From the IMG/VR virus record IMGVR_UViG_3300048838_001812, positions 1 to 44,805 of that record: a stretch of DNA of 44,805 nucleotides; one strand, given 5' to 3'. Below are positions 1 through 8,873 of this stretch, piece after piece. A program made the translations under genes and the position numbers. The notes beneath the pieces are model-generated. The model did no database searches. It had not been told where the DNA came from and saw only the letters and a program-made list of their open reading frames with translations. The DNA comes from a virus. Numbering within the stretch: the stretch's first letter is position 1; every line of letters starts with the position of its first letter.

Positions 1-477
1 TCACGGCGAGACCTCCTGGACACTCCCCCAGCGCATCGACCGGAGCGCGCCGATGTGCGATTCGTGTACAAGCTGAGACTTGCGCCGCTTCTTTGGGTCT
101 GCGGCGAGCTCGAGCGCGGCGGCACACGCGCCCCGGGACAAGTGGGAGAGCAGGGGTTCGCACTCGGAACACGTCACGAGCGCGCACTGCACAACGCGTG
201 GAAGCCGCTCGGCGCATTCAAGCATGGCCTCGAGCACAAGAGGCCGGGAGCGCACGGCACTCAGGAAGAGCAGGAGCGCTCGCGCGTCACCAAGATGTGC
301 GAGCGTATCGAATAGGAGAAGGAAATCTCGGTCGTCCTTACAGAGGTCTTCGAGGGCGACGACAATGGTGCCCCAGCAGGCATGCCCGGCCACGGCATGA
401 CCGAGTCGTCGAAGGTTTAGGCTGCTCTCTTGGCTGAGCGCCGAAGCGAGCGAAACGCGTAGTTGGTCTGCTTCCAT
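1..477 (-). CDS. Hypothetical protein downstream of the tail fibre
   Basis: A 158-residue protein whose ATG lies four bases below the fibre stop and whose TGA uses the first three bases of the window, so it appears complete. It is largely alpha-helical and leucine-rich (for example LLLFDTLAHL and LLLFLSAV) with scattered cysteines, including CSEC around residue 104. It has no signal peptide and no motif that I recognise. Its place as the last gene after the fibre suggests a fibre-assembly chaperone or host-range accessory, but that is inference from position only. Confidence 0.6.
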   Translation of the reverse strand: MEADQLRVSLASALSQESSLNLRRLGHAVAGHACWGTIVVALEDLCKDDRDFLLLFDTLAHLGDARALLLFLSAVRSRPLVLEAMLECAERLPRVVQCALVTCSECEPLLSHLSRGACAAALELAADPKKRRKSQLVHESHIGALRSMRWGSVQEVSP

Positions 478-480
478 CGC

Positions 481-2028
481 TCAGCCCACCTCGTAGCCGT
501 AGACCGTGACGAACAGGGCGAGGGAGTTTCGGTTCTGAACGTGGATGCGCACGCTCTGACCACCAGAGAGCTTGTCGAACCACACGCGGATGTTCGGAGT
601 GTAAGGTCCGTTGAACCAGCGCTTTGCGTTCGTGAGGTCTTGGTTGAACGTGTCATAGGAGTAGACCAAGACGTCCGGCACCGTGTTGAGCACATCGAAG
701 TCAAACGTCGTGTTCGGTTCGACGTTCTGACTCTGCAGGAACACTCGGCGCGCGTAGCGCCCGTCGTGGTCCCCCGAGCCCAGATGCGCGTTGAGCTGGT
801 TTACGATCTCGCGCAGCTGCGCGAGGAGCGAACCCGCTCCCACGCCCCGCGGTGAGCCGCCCAGCGAGGCTCCGCCGATCAGCGCAGTGCCTTCCGCCTC
901 GGCGTTCGAGGCGAAGTCGTCGAGCAGCTCCCGAATCTGAGCTTGCACGTTCGTGGTCGCCAGACTGCGGTAGGCGCTTGCGGCGATGCGGTCAGCGCGC
1001 AGGCCCTGGACAAGCTCCTGAAGCTGGGCCTGCACACTCTCGCTGACCAGCCAGTTGTGCGGCAGGGCTCTGATCGCCGCGGCGTTGTGTGCTGCCGACG
1101 TGGCAGAGAGATGCGCGTTCAAGTAGCCGAGCAACGTCGAGAGCTGGGCGTCGACGGATCCTGCGGCGAGCGCGCGCGGAAGTCCCACGACCGCGTCTGC
1201 GCCGACAAGCGCCGCACCAGGCGTGCCGTCGGCTGCGCTTGCGAGTTTCGCTGCAGTTTCGTCGATCGCGCCTTGCACCGTCGAGGCGGTCACGAATCCA
1301 GTCGGCGTGTGGTCGATGTCGCGCGAACGATGTCGTCGCGCTTCCCCTGCGAAGTGACGCGCGAACAACGCGTCGATGTCGTCCAGGGTCGCTTGCAGCT
1401 GCGGCGCTCCGGGTTCGAGGATTCGCCAGAGCTCGGTGAAGACACCCACCGAGTCACCGCGAGCGAACACGAACGCTTGGCGGCGCGACACGTCGATGTG
1501 CTCGGCGAGCACTCGATCCATGCCCCCCACTCGCTTCACATCGCAGAGCAAGAGCTCGTCCTCTTGCAGAGGAACACGAACGGCTTGTCCCTGTGCCGCC
1601 TCTGCCCCTTGCCGCACGACGATCTCGAATGACTCATCCTGGCGGAAGAACACCCGCTGGTTGTTGCCGTCCGTGCGCTCGTCCGAGAGCAGGCGGTCGA
1701 ACCTCAGAAACACTGCGAGCCACCGTTCGCCGGCGGCGCTTACCACGTCGGTCGACACGCCACTCACGTCGCGCGCAACGCCCACTGTCTGACCAGTACC
1801 AAAGAAGATGCGCTGTCCGAGATGATCGTACGCGCGTGCGGGCGCGGTGAAGTCCACCGACAAGTTCGGCACCGGCTGGTGGGGCGCGGGCACCGCCCCG
1901 CTCACGATGCCGAAGACTCCCAGGTCTGCGGCCAGGTTGCGGTCTGCTTTCTCGAGCAACTCCGAGGCGAGGTTGAGCTCTTGCTCCGAGACGCGCTGAC
2001 GAAAGAAGTATTGAACGCGATCAGCCAT
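481..2028 (-). CDS. Tail fibre / receptor-binding protein
   Basis: A 515-residue structural protein. The N-terminal half (about 1-225) is a conserved-looking globular region starting RVQYFFRQRV, probably the part that attaches to the baseplate. The middle (about 230-430) carries degenerate repeats built on VQAQLQEL-type helices (SVQAQLQELV, NVQAQIRELL, SLLAQLREIV), typical of a trimeric fibre shaft. The last 80 residues are beta-rich and aromatic, as expected for a receptor-binding tip. The ATG follows a clear AGGAG ribosome site. It lies directly downstream of the gpI-like tail protein, the usual fibre position in contractile phages. The fibre role is inferred from architecture and position. 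Confidence 0.75.
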   Translation of the reverse strand: MADRVQYFFRQRVSEQELNLASELLEKADRNLAADLGVFGIVSGAVPAPHQPVPNLSVDFTAPARAYDHLGQRIFFGTGQTVGVARDVSGVSTDVVSAAGERWLAVFLRFDRLLSDERTDGNNQRVFFRQDESFEIVVRQGAEAAQGQAVRVPLQEDELLLCDVKRVGGMDRVLAEHIDVSRRQAFVFARGDSVGVFTELWRILEPGAPQLQATLDDIDALFARHFAGEARRHRSRDIDHTPTGFVTASTVQGAIDETAAKLASAADGTPGAALVGADAVVGLPRALAAGSVDAQLSTLLGYLNAHLSATSAAHNAAAIRALPHNWLVSESVQAQLQELVQGLRADRIAASAYRSLATTNVQAQIRELLDDFASNAEAEGTALIGGASLGGSPRGVGAGSLLAQLREIVNQLNAHLGSGDHDGRYARRVFLQSQNVEPNTTFDFDVLNTVPDVLVYSYDTFNQDLTNAKRWFNGPYTPNIRVWFDKLSGGQSVRIHVQNRNSLALFVTVYGYEVG

Positions 2029-2094
2029 GGACGCTCCTGCCGGCGACGATGCGCCCGGCGAACGAGTGAAGTGGGGAGGCCGTGAAGGTAAGGT

Positions 2095-3417
2095 TCAGGC
2101 GAGAATCGTCGTCAGACCCAGCTCCGCTTCACCAAGCTCCCAATGGTCGATCACCACTGGGGCTGCGGGCTCTTGGATCTCAACGAGGTGCGTGTGCGCG
2201 GGTTTGCACCACAAAATGAGCGTGCGAAGTCGCCGCCGCTCTTCGGGGGTCAGCACGCGAGGAACCCGAACGCTGAAAGCATACAGAGCGAAGCGATTGG
2301 ACGGGCCGAGCTCCCAATCCACACCGAGGAGCGACTCGCCGAGCACGAGGGGCGTTCCTGCAAAGGTCGTGATTTCCTCGAGCTCGATGCCGAGCAGAAA
2401 CCTGGCAGCGCTGCGCAATCCTTTCTCGGTTCCCTTCAATCGGTACAGCGCGACGAGTGACGAAGCCAAACGTCTCTTCTCAATTTCATTAAACACCAAG
2501 TCGAAGGGATTGCCCAAGTCACGAAGCCACAACTCGACTACGTGCTCGGGAGCGCGCTCGACATCAAGCCTCTCGCTCATTCGATCGATGTCGACGAGCA
2601 GCAGATCCACCACCTCCTGTAGGCAGCGAATGAAGCGCGAGAGGTCGGCGGTCTGATCGGCGCGCCGCGCATAGAGCGGCATCATCTTCCATAGGTCGAA
2701 CCTCCGCTCGCTCGGCACAGGCGGGCGGTAACCGTGAAACCGCACAACGCCTTCCGCTGCTTCGTTCCCTGCACCGTCGCGTGCTGCTTGTGTGCGCAGC
2801 TCGTAGAGCACGCCCGGCGTCATCTCCGGCTGAGCCGTCAGCTCGATCCGGGTTCCGGAGCCTGCCGCTCCGACGAAGGTCAGGGGTACGGCCGGGCGCT
2901 CGATCGCGACGAACGTCGCAGTCATGTGCTCGGCGGTGACGGCCTCGTCGAAGCTGAGGGAGACGTGTGTCGGCGAGACTGCTTCGGCGGCTAGTAAGGT
3001 CGGCGCGGTGAAGTCTTCGACGTCGAAGCTCCACGACTCCTCTACGGCATCGGCGTCCGTTCCGATGAACGCGCGAACCTCAACCAACTCTTGGCTGCCG
3101 AATGGCTGGAGCGGATCAAGCGTGATCAGCTGCGAGTCGGTACCGAGTTCAACGCGTGCGCGTGGGCCATCGAATCCGGGTGCCATCGCGGGCACCCGAG
3201 ATCCATCGTACGCATCCAAGCCTCCGACGGTGATTCGTGTGGTAGCGCTCGCAGCCGGTTGGTCCCGAAGGTCCAAGACTTCGAGCGAGATGGTCGACCG
3301 GCGTGCGACTCCGCGCGCACCAGGAGCGGGGTCTCGGTTCGCCACGACCATGCGTGCAGTCGCTCGCGAAGCGGAGACCTCCTCGACAACCAACGTCGGT
3401 AGGGAGAGTTCAGACAC
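2095..3417 (-). CDS. Tail protein, gpI-like, with Ig/SbsA-like N-terminus
   Basis: A baseplate-periphery protein of about 440 residues. The C-terminal half resembles the P2 gpI-type tail protein family: an LYRLKGTEKGLRSAARFLLG segment followed by an LGESLLGVDWELG-like stretch and a hydrophobic ending containing TPEERRRLRTLI. In that family this domain links the baseplate wedge to fibres. The N-terminal half has two beta-sandwich-like segments; the second (DFTAPTLLAAEAVSPTHVSL onward) looks like a bacterial Ig/SbsA domain. I chose GTG at 3417, which overlaps the stop of the preceding gene (GTGTCTGA). A TTG at 3447 is the alternative and adds ten residues. Confidence 0.75.
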   Translation of the reverse strand: MSELSLPTLVVEEVSASRATARMVVANRDPAPGARGVARRSTISLEVLDLRDQPAASATTRITVGGLDAYDGSRVPAMAPGFDGPRARVELGTDSQLITLDPLQPFGSQELVEVRAFIGTDADAVEESWSFDVEDFTAPTLLAAEAVSPTHVSLSFDEAVTAEHMTATFVAIERPAVPLTFVGAAGSGTRIELTAQPEMTPGVLYELRTQAARDGAGNEAAEGVVRFHGYRPPVPSERRFDLWKMMPLYARRADQTADLSRFIRCLQEVVDLLLVDIDRMSERLDVERAPEHVVELWLRDLGNPFDLVFNEIEKRRLASSLVALYRLKGTEKGLRSAARFLLGIELEEITTFAGTPLVLGESLLGVDWELGPSNRFALYAFSVRVPRVLTPEERRRLRTLILWCKPAHTHLVEIQEPAAPVVIDHWELGEAELGLTTILA

Positions 3418-3802
3418 CTTCGTCGATGAGCTCCAGGCGAATGGCAACCGTGTGCATCCCGCGGTCGCGGGTCACGTTCGCCGCGAGGTCGTCGATGGCT
3501 TTCGTCTGCCCTCCGCGGACACGCAGACGTGCGCGCTTGACGCCATCGATAGAGAGCGAGACCTCCCACGCAAGAGCCACGGGAAGCTCCTCGAGAACGC
3601 GCAGGCTTCCGCGCGCGCGCACGATGCGCTCGTTGGTAAGGTCGACAGCTTGCTCTGCTTGAACGAAGTCACCGGGGGTGAGTTCGGCTACGCGCCGCAA
3701 CTGCAGATCTCCGAGCACAAGGACCGCACGACGGTCGCTCTCAGGCATGAGGATCCGCCCCTGCGAACGTCCGAGGTCACTTGTGAACACATCGAGCTCC
3801 AC
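3410..3802 (-). CDS. Conserved-type phage tail accessory protein
   Basis: A protein of about 130 residues, beta-rich (VELDVFTSDLGR, LRVLEELPVALAWEVSLSI), with no motif I can name. GTG at 3802 is chosen because it follows the preceding stop at once and has a GAGGCAGG ribosome-site-like sequence. The open frame continues to 3967, but that part lies inside the previous gene and its translation (arginine-rich) looks like a shadow. It is probably a small fibre or baseplate decoration protein, judged only from its place between a lectin-like protein and the gpI-like protein. Confidence 0.6.
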   Translation of the reverse strand: MELDVFTSDLGRSQGRILMPESDRRAVLVLGDLQLRRVAELTPGDFVQAEQAVDLTNERIVRARGSLRVLEELPVALAWEVSLSIDGVKRARLRVRGGQTKAIDDLAANVTRDRGMHTVAIRLELIDEGV

Positions 3803-3804
3803 GG

Positions 3805-4500
3805 CTACACCTGCCTCAGCACTTCGAGGTGATCGAAATACGCGCGCCGTGTCACGTCGCGCACCGCGAACCCGAAGCCAGCGCGTCCCGACGTGAAGGT
3901 CTGGGTACCGGTGTTGATGGCGAGCTGGTCGTCGATGAACCGCGGCATCCCGTCGATCTCGTGCCAATCCGGCGTGGTGCCCAAAGGATGCAAAGTAAGG
4001 TCATTCGTGAATGCTTGAAGGACGACATCTCCGTTGTCGTTCGCGATCGCGTCGAGCCTCAGGTGCAACCAAGATCCCTGTGCGAAGCTCTGCCCCGATC
4101 GAAGGAGCACGCCAGGACCGTCAGATTCGCCGATGCCGCCAATGATCGGCCCCTTCTTGAGCACGATGCGATGCGGGTCTTCGTCGGAGAGCCCGAGCTT
4201 GTACGCACTGTCGCGGACCGAGGGGCCTCGCGCGCACAGGAAGAAGAACGGCGAGAAGCCTGTCGCACCGCCCGAGGGTGCGCGCTGCACAGCTCCGCGC
4301 ACGGACCCGCCCTTGGGCATGGGCGCGAAGTTCGCCTGATTGATGAACAGCCCCACTGCTCCCTGCGCCACGAGCAGTGAGTTGAAGCCGAACACAAACT
4401 GCTCGCCGCCGGGCGGCGTGCCCACCCCGGCCGTTGCGCCGCGGTCGACCATGTTCACGTCGAGCCCGTCGCTCAAGTAGCTCCAATCGGTGCTAGCCAT
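3805..4500 (-). CDS. Beta-sandwich (LamG-like) tail-associated protein
   Basis: A 231-residue protein, beginning MASTDWSYLSDGLD at an ATG with ACGAGG upstream. The frame is open to 4548 but the extra codons cover the operator region. Alternating beta segments (WLHLRLDAIAN, VLQAFTNDL) and the ending AGFGFAVRDVTRRAYFDHLEVL resemble a concanavalin/LamG-type jelly roll. Such domains in phage tails usually bind carbohydrate, so receptor or capsule binding is plausible. It is the last minus-strand gene before the plus-strand AbiE-like cassette and is divergently arranged from it, so the 4501-4584 operators may also control it. Confidence 0.6.
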   Translation of the reverse strand: MASTDWSYLSDGLDVNMVDRGATAGVGTPPGGEQFVFGFNSLLVAQGAVGLFINQANFAPMPKGGSVRGAVQRAPSGGATGFSPFFFLCARGPSVRDSAYKLGLSDEDPHRIVLKKGPIIGGIGESDGPGVLLRSGQSFAQGSWLHLRLDAIANDNGDVVLQAFTNDLTLHPLGTTPDWHEIDGMPRFIDDQLAINTGTQTFTSGRAGFGFAVRDVTRRAYFDHLEVLRQV

Positions 4501-4513
4501 TGAAACCTCGTAG

Positions 4514-4584
4514 ATTTTCCAAATTCTGGAACTTGGAATTGGTCGCAAGACCTGCTAGATTCCAGATGCTGGAATCTGGAAAAT
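4514..4584. promoter_or_regulatory. Promoter and paired operator of the AbiE-like cassette
   Basis: Two 26-bp half-elements, 4514-4539 and 4559-4584, form an inverted repeat with 20 of 26 positions matching. Each also contains its own TTCCA...TGGAA dyads. Between them sits a plausible plus-strand promoter: TTGGAA at 4533-4538, a 17-bp spacer, and TAGATT at 4556-4561 preceded by TGC (extended -10). The left element covers the -35 and the right one covers the start region and the first codon. This is the layout expected of an autoregulated antitoxin promoter. Regulation is inferred. Confidence 0.65.
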
Positions 4585-5107
4585 GATGAAATCTCAAGAC
4601 GTTCTCGTCGCTTGCGTGCTGGCCGTCCATCAGGGGCGCGACTGGGGATTCGGCCCTATCGCCGAGGCCTCAGGGCTCAGCCAGTCCGCGGTATTCAGGG
4701 CGGTTCAGCGGCTGCGCGCTGCGCGCCTCGTCGTCCCCGATGGCTTTCGCGTGTTTGATGAGCGCCTGCTGCTCTTCCTCGAGCACGGCGTCCCTTACGC
4801 TTTTGCGGTCGCTCCGGGTAAGGTCGTTCGCGGGATGCCTACCGCTCATTCTGCTGCGCCGCTCGCCGAGCACATCAGCGCGGCGAACGCCGTCGTCTGG
4901 CCGTTCCCGCAGGGCAGTGTTCGCGGCGAATCTGTGACGCCGCTTGCGCCCAGCGCCCCATCGGCGGCACAGAAGGACCCGGCGCTGTACCGCGTGCTTG
5001 CATTGGTCGATGCCCTGCGTACCGGTCAACCACGCGAGCAGAAGCTCGCTGCTCGTCTGCTGAAGGAGGCACTGGGTCATGCGCGGCTCGTCACTACTGC
5101 TGGTTGA
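4583..5107 (+). CDS. Winged-helix protein, probable AbiEi-like antitoxin/repressor
   Basis: A 174-residue protein. Residues about 5-60 form a winged helix: FGPIAEASGLSQSAVFRAVQ is the helix-turn-helix, followed by a short wing. The rest is alanine- and proline-rich and ends in a helical segment. It overlaps the next gene, a nucleotidyltransferase, by 29 bp. This pairing is the hallmark of AbiE-type type IV toxin-antitoxin pairs and related cassettes. It is short for a classical AbiEi, so a family relationship is likely but not certain. The first ATG (4583) sits inside the right operator with no strong ribosome site; ATG 4586 is equally possible. It stands on the opposite strand to the surrounding tail genes, as a phage moron would. 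Confidence 0.7.
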   Translation: MMKSQDVLVACVLAVHQGRDWGFGPIAEASGLSQSAVFRAVQRLRAARLVVPDGFRVFDERLLLFLEHGVPYAFAVAPGKVVRGMPTAHSAAPLAEHISAANAVVWPFPQGSVRGESVTPLAPSAPSAAQKDPALYRVLALVDALRTGQPREQKLAARLLKEALGHARLVTTAG

Positions 5108-5762
5108 AAAGGTTGCCGACCGTCTGGGGCCGGAGCTGCGCGAGGAGGTGGCATTTCTTGGAGGTGCGACCATCGAGCTCCTCCTGACCGATCCCGCAGT
5201 TGCCGAAGTGCGCGTCACCAAGGACGTCGATCTGATTACTGCGGCTCGCTCGCGGGTGTCATTCCTCGTTGGCTTCGCCGACAGACTTCGCGCACGCGGC
5301 TTCCAGGAAGGTGGTGAAGGAGCGCACCGTTGGAAGGTGGCGGATGTCATCGTGGACGTCATGCCGGTGGAGGAGGACATCCTGGGGTTCTCAAACCGCT
5401 GGTACCCGGCGGCACTCCGCTGCGCGCGATCGCACATCCTGCCCAGCGGCACGTCGATCAGACTGGTCACGGCGCCCTACGTACTCGCTACGAAGATCGA
5501 GGCATTCCATGGCCGCGGCGAGGGTGACTACCTCATGAGCCATGATGTCGGGGATATCATCGCACTCGTCGATGGGCGACAGGAGCTTGTGGAGGAGGTG
5601 CGTGCTGACTCTCGCGAACTCCAAGAGTACCTGACCAGCCAGCTCACACCTTGGCTCGCAGATGATCGGTTCACGTTTCTCGCTGTGCCAGGGCACCTAC
5701 CCTACGACGCAGAGCGAACCGGGATCGTGCTCGATCGATTGCGCGCGATTGCCCGCACGTGA
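5079..5762 (+). CDS. AbiEii-like nucleotidyltransferase (probable toxin)
   Basis: A 227-residue protein of the nucleotidyltransferase fold. FLGGATIELLL (residues 26-36) supplies the GG signature, and VRVTKDVDLIT (45-54) the D-x-D catalytic pair. VDVMPVEE, about residues 89-96, is a candidate for the third carboxylate. This pattern (GG, then R-x-[ST]-x-D-x-D) is that of AbiEii/MenT-type enzymes, which transfer nucleotides to tRNA or other targets and arrest growth. The ATG has AAGGAGG nine bases upstream. It is translationally coupled to the winged-helix gene, and a phage-defence or superinfection-exclusion role for the prophage is inferred. A nontoxic accessory enzyme is the alternative. Confidence 0.7.
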   Translation: MRGSSLLLVEKVADRLGPELREEVAFLGGATIELLLTDPAVAEVRVTKDVDLITAARSRVSFLVGFADRLRARGFQEGGEGAHRWKVADVIVDVMPVEEDILGFSNRWYPAALRCARSHILPSGTSIRLVTAPYVLATKIEAFHGRGEGDYLMSHDVGDIIALVDGRQELVEEVRADSRELQEYLTSQLTPWLADDRFTFLAVPGHLPYDAERTGIVLDRLRAIART

Positions 5763-5775
5763 AGTCCTGTCCATG

Positions 5776-6327
5776 CTAGCCATGCAGATCCCCTCCTCGC
5801 GTGTCGTGCTCAGGCCAGGTGGCGTCGAACAACTCGGCCAACCTTCCGCCAAAGCGTGCCGGCGCCACCAGCACGCTGCCGAGGACCCACGCATACGCAT
5901 CATTGCGATAGCCCCGCTCGAATGCCTCGCGACTGGCTCCGCCAAACTGCGCGCCCGAAGCCACCACGTCTGCCCAACGGACTAAGAAGCTGTCGTTGCC
6001 ATAGCCGTGTCCGAAGGACTCGCTCGGTTCGCCTTCGAACAGAACTCGCTCGCTCGGAGTGTCCCCGAAGTGCCAGGCGAACGAGTCGGTGCCAAAGCCC
6101 TCCGCGAAATCTTCGAAACCCTCAGGTCGTGCGTCAAAGAACGCGCGCTCGGTTTGCTCGAGCGTGGTTCTGAGCGAGGTCCATCGCTCGAAATCCTCCA
6201 CCCCTCGCTCAGGCTCAGGGCCGAAGCCTGCGAGGCGCTCGGCGCGCACGAGCGACGTGAGCGCCCAGTAGCGGGGGAGACCCGGAGCCGAACCCGCCTC
6301 TGAGAAATTTGGATTGCGGATGGGCAT
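5776..6327 (-). CDS. Tail protein with 31-residue tandem repeats
   Basis: A 183-residue protein directly after gpJ (TAATG overlap). Four E-x-F units start at residues 72, 103, 134 and 165, exactly 31 residues apart; a fifth, less regular unit starts at 45. The consensus is E-x-F-x-x-G-[YF]-x-[ND]-D-x-[FY], followed later by FGG (for example EAFERGYRNDAYAW). The regular aromatic/acidic repeats suggest a stack of small domains in a baseplate or fibre-linking protein, occupying the place of gpI or a connector. I do not recognise the family with certainty. The stop is only 13 bp from the plus-strand cassette. Confidence 0.65.
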   Translation of the reverse strand: MPIRNPNFSEAGSAPGLPRYWALTSLVRAERLAGFGPEPERGVEDFERWTSLRTTLEQTERAFFDARPEGFEDFAEGFGTDSFAWHFGDTPSERVLFEGEPSESFGHGYGNDSFLVRWADVVASGAQFGGASREAFERGYRNDAYAWVLGSVLVAPARFGGRLAELFDATWPEHDTRGGDLHG

Positions 6328-7838
6328 TACAGGATCAGCCCCGTCTCGCCATCGACGAGTTCGACATTGCCGAGCACAGGGAACTGCTCGATGCGCAGCT
6401 TCACGTCTGCGGGCAGGCCGTTGAGCAAGAGGTCTGCGCTGTGGTCACCAACCTTGCGCACGCCCTGAGTGTCACGAATCACGTTGAAGACGTCGCTGTA
6501 CGCGACCTCGGGACGAGGGTTGCCCTGCGCATCGCGAACCGCAAAGCCAAAGTTCACGGTCGGATTGGGCGTCCCGTCTGCCAGGCTCAGGCGGAAGAAT
6601 TCGGAGAGTCGCGCTCGCACACGGTCGCGGACGACATCAGGCCGCTGCCCGGGCAGTACGAAGATGCGTGCGCGAACGTCGATGCGCCGATAGACGGGGT
6701 CACGCACTTCGACCTGGAAAGTAAGAGTCGACGGGTAGGTCTCGGTGACCTGGCGCTTCACCAGGTTCTTGAGTGCAGGCGTTGGCAGGCCGCCGCCACG
6801 AGGGATCACGTACAGCACGCCGCTGTTCTCGCGCACGGCGGCATCCTCGTTCGAAGTGAGCATCAGAGCGCGTGCGACCTGCGGCAGCTCGAGGGCGTGG
6901 ATCTCAAAGTCTTCGCGGCACACAGATCTCGTGGTCGCACGCAAGCTCAATGGAGCGAGCAACTTCGCTGACGCAACGCTCTGCCGCTCCGCTCCGCCGG
7001 AGGCACGCTCAGGGTTGGTGACTTGCAGCGCGACGGGTGCGCCCTCGGCATCCTTTGGGACGCCGTCGAAGACGGTAAGCTGGCCTGCCTCCACGTTGCC
7101 GCGTGCGCCGCCGCCAGTTTTGTACCGCACTTCGATGGAGCCACTCGGTGCCGCGCCGTTGCGTCCATTGCCAAAGCGTAAGGTGCCTCGGTCGCTCTGG
7201 TCCACGAGCACCGCAAAGTGTCGGTCATTCGGCCCCGACGTGAGGAGGCTCTCCACCTCGATGTAGTCACCGTTGGTCGCCGCCACGCGCGCGGAGCGGT
7301 CGAGGAACGGAACGCGGTCGAGCACGAGGTCAGATCCCCGCAAGCTTCGCGCATCGAACAGTTGTCGGTGGCTCGTCGAGTGTTCGGCCGTGGTGAGCGC
7401 AAGAGACTGACCGGCGGGGATCACGACGTCATTGAGGAACTGAAAGCGAGCCGGGTTCTGCGCCTCGCGCGTGCGAACGGTACTGCCTTGAGTCAGCGTG
7501 ACGGGTGCACGAGCGGGGGAGAGAAGCCGCAGCTCGAGCTGTGCCGTCGCCGCAGTCGCGCCCGACATTCGGTAGCCAAGCATCCTCGCGAGAGCGATCA
7601 CATTCTTACGTTGCGTCGCGGTGACGAGTCGAGACTCGCGGCCCTGTTGGTCCACGTAGTACCCGAGCACGTCACCCACGAAGGCGAACATCTCCACGAG
7701 CAGGTTTCCAAAGCCCGCTACTTCATGGTCGGTCCACTCGGGGAACACGCTCTCGATGAGTGCGTAGAGCCTCGCCCGCAGCGCATCGAAGTCGCGGCTT
7801 GTGTAGTCGGGGGAAGCGGCAAGCAGTGCTGCTGTCAC
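6327..7838 (-). CDS. J: Baseplate assembly protein J
   Basis: A 503-residue baseplate wedge protein of the gpJ/Mu gp47/T4 gp6 family. The N-terminus ([27 protein letters not shown]) and the [23 protein letters not shown] segment are typical of this family, followed by [13 protein letters not shown]. The C-terminal part ([24 protein letters not shown]) and the VNFGFAVR region match as well. It overlaps the gp25 gene by ATGA at its start and the repeat protein by TAATG at its end, so the three wedge genes look translationally coupled. Confidence 0.9.
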   Translation of the reverse strand: MTAALLAASPDYTSRDFDALRARLYALIESVFPEWTDHEVAGFGNLLVEMFAFVGDVLGYYVDQQGRESRLVTATQRKNVIALARMLGYRMSGATAATAQLELRLLSPARAPVTLTQGSTVRTREAQNPARFQFLNDVVIPAGQSLALTTAEHSTSHRQLFDARSLRGSDLVLDRVPFLDRSARVAATNGDYIEVESLLTSGPNDRHFAVLVDQSDRGTLRFGNGRNGAAPSGSIEVRYKTGGGARGNVEAGQLTVFDGVPKDAEGAPVALQVTNPERASGGAERQSVASAKLLAPLSLRATTRSVCREDFEIHALELPQVARALMLTSNEDAAVRENSGVLYVIPRGGGLPTPALKNLVKRQVTETYPSTLTFQVEVRDPVYRRIDVRARIFVLPGQRPDVVRDRVRARLSEFFRLSLADGTPNPTVNFGFAVRDAQGNPRPEVAYSDVFNVIRDTQGVRKVGDHSADLLLNGLPADVKLRIEQFPVLGNVELVDGETGLIL

Positions 7839-8191
7839 GGCACGACCTCCGTGCTCGCCTGCACTTGTGTCGTGCGCTCCCTCGCCGCGACGGCAAGAAC
7901 CAAAGCGCCGTCCCGACTAGGCGTTTCAACGGACCCGAGCTCGGCGCTGGGCATCCACGCAGCGAGGGCTCGACCAACGCTCGCTCTCGCAATCTCCCGA
8001 AGAACCGCGTCGTTGTTCTGGTGCCTCAAGCGTGAAAGCCCTGCTCCAAACGTCGTTCGCCATGGCAACTCGCCTGGCTCGGTGAGGAGCACGTGGCGCA
8101 GCTTCGACGAGAAGAGCTCGGCGCCAGAGCCCGCGACAAAGTCGACGGGGCCGCGATGCAGTGGCGCGATGAGTCCGTAAGGTTTGGTCAC
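7835..8191 (-). CDS. Baseplate wedge protein, gp25/W-like
   Basis: A 118-residue protein of the gpW/gp25 baseplate wedge family. The signature is a central segment around [20 protein letters not shown], then an [17 protein letters not shown] helix. In this family it joins gpJ and the sheath initiator to the hub. It overlaps the genes on both sides by ATGA, immediately upstream of J, which is the canonical W-J order of P2- and Mu-type baseplates. The family also resembles T4 lysozyme-like gp25, but no enzyme activity is expected. Confidence 0.85.
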   Translation of the reverse strand: MTKPYGLIAPLHRGPVDFVAGSGAELFSSKLRHVLLTEPGELPWRTTFGAGLSRLRHQNNDAVLREIARASVGRALAAWMPSAELGSVETPSRDGALVLAVAARERTTQVQASTEVVP

Positions 8192-8862
8192 GGTACAGGC
8201 ACCTGCGAGCGAACGGTTCTGAGGGTGGTAACCATCGCGTCGATCGGTTCGATGGCCTGCTCCAGCGGCTGGTTTTCAAGCGCCGCGAAGTCGGGGATCT
8301 TCGGTCCTCCGATGAGGTCCATGAAGACGTTGATGAGCCCGATGAGCTTTCCGAGGGACGCGAGCTGCTTGCCGAGGTTCGCGGCTTCTTGGTCGACGCT
8401 CTCGCGCACGCAGCCCCAGATCTTCTCGAGGTTCGGGTCGTTCAGCTCCCGGGCTCGCTCGATGATGCGGGCCATTTGCTCGAGCTCCACCTGGAGGTGG
8501 ATGAGCTGCGCCCGCACATCGGACAGAACAGCAATGAGAAGGTCAATGAGCCCGAGGATGAGGAGCGGGAGCGACAGAATGGGAACCAAGCCGAGGAGCT
8601 TCGACACCTTCTCCGCGAGCTCCGGAACGCACGCGGCAAGCTTGGAGGGGTCTGGCGGCGGCCCGAGGGCGTCCACGACTGCCTTCGAACAGGCATACAA
8701 GGCCGCGATGCAGTCGACGATGTTGAAGATCGGAACGAGAGGAGCAAGCGCGGGCTGGATCAAATCCGCGAGCTCGATGTGTTTCATCGAGATGCCGCCA
8801 GGGAGCGTGATCTCCAGAGGGTCCCGAAGTGCAGGGACGTGGATACACAAAGCTTGAGTCAT
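8188..8862 (-). CDS. Baseplate-region helical protein with hydrophobic hairpin
   Basis: A 224-residue, strongly helical protein between the spike and gp25 genes. It begins MTQALCIHVPALRDPLEITL and contains a hydrophobic stretch (LLGLVPILSLPLLILGLIDLL, about residues 89-109) that could be a membrane-active segment or a buried coiled core. This is followed by a charged coiled-coil-like region (HLQVELEQMARIIERARELN). No enzymatic motif is visible. Its place in the hub/spike block suggests a baseplate component. A membrane-contact role at injection is possible but unsupported beyond the hydrophobic segment. Confidence 0.6.
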   Translation of the reverse strand: MTQALCIHVPALRDPLEITLPGGISMKHIELADLIQPALAPLVPIFNIVDCIAALYACSKAVVDALGPPPDPSKLAACVPELAEKVSKLLGLVPILSLPLLILGLIDLLIAVLSDVRAQLIHLQVELEQMARIIERARELNDPNLEKIWGCVRESVDQEAANLGKQLASLGKLIGLINVFMDLIGGPKIPDFAALENQPLEQAIEPIDAMVTTLRTVRSQVPVP

Positions 8863-8873
8863 GAATCCTCAGC

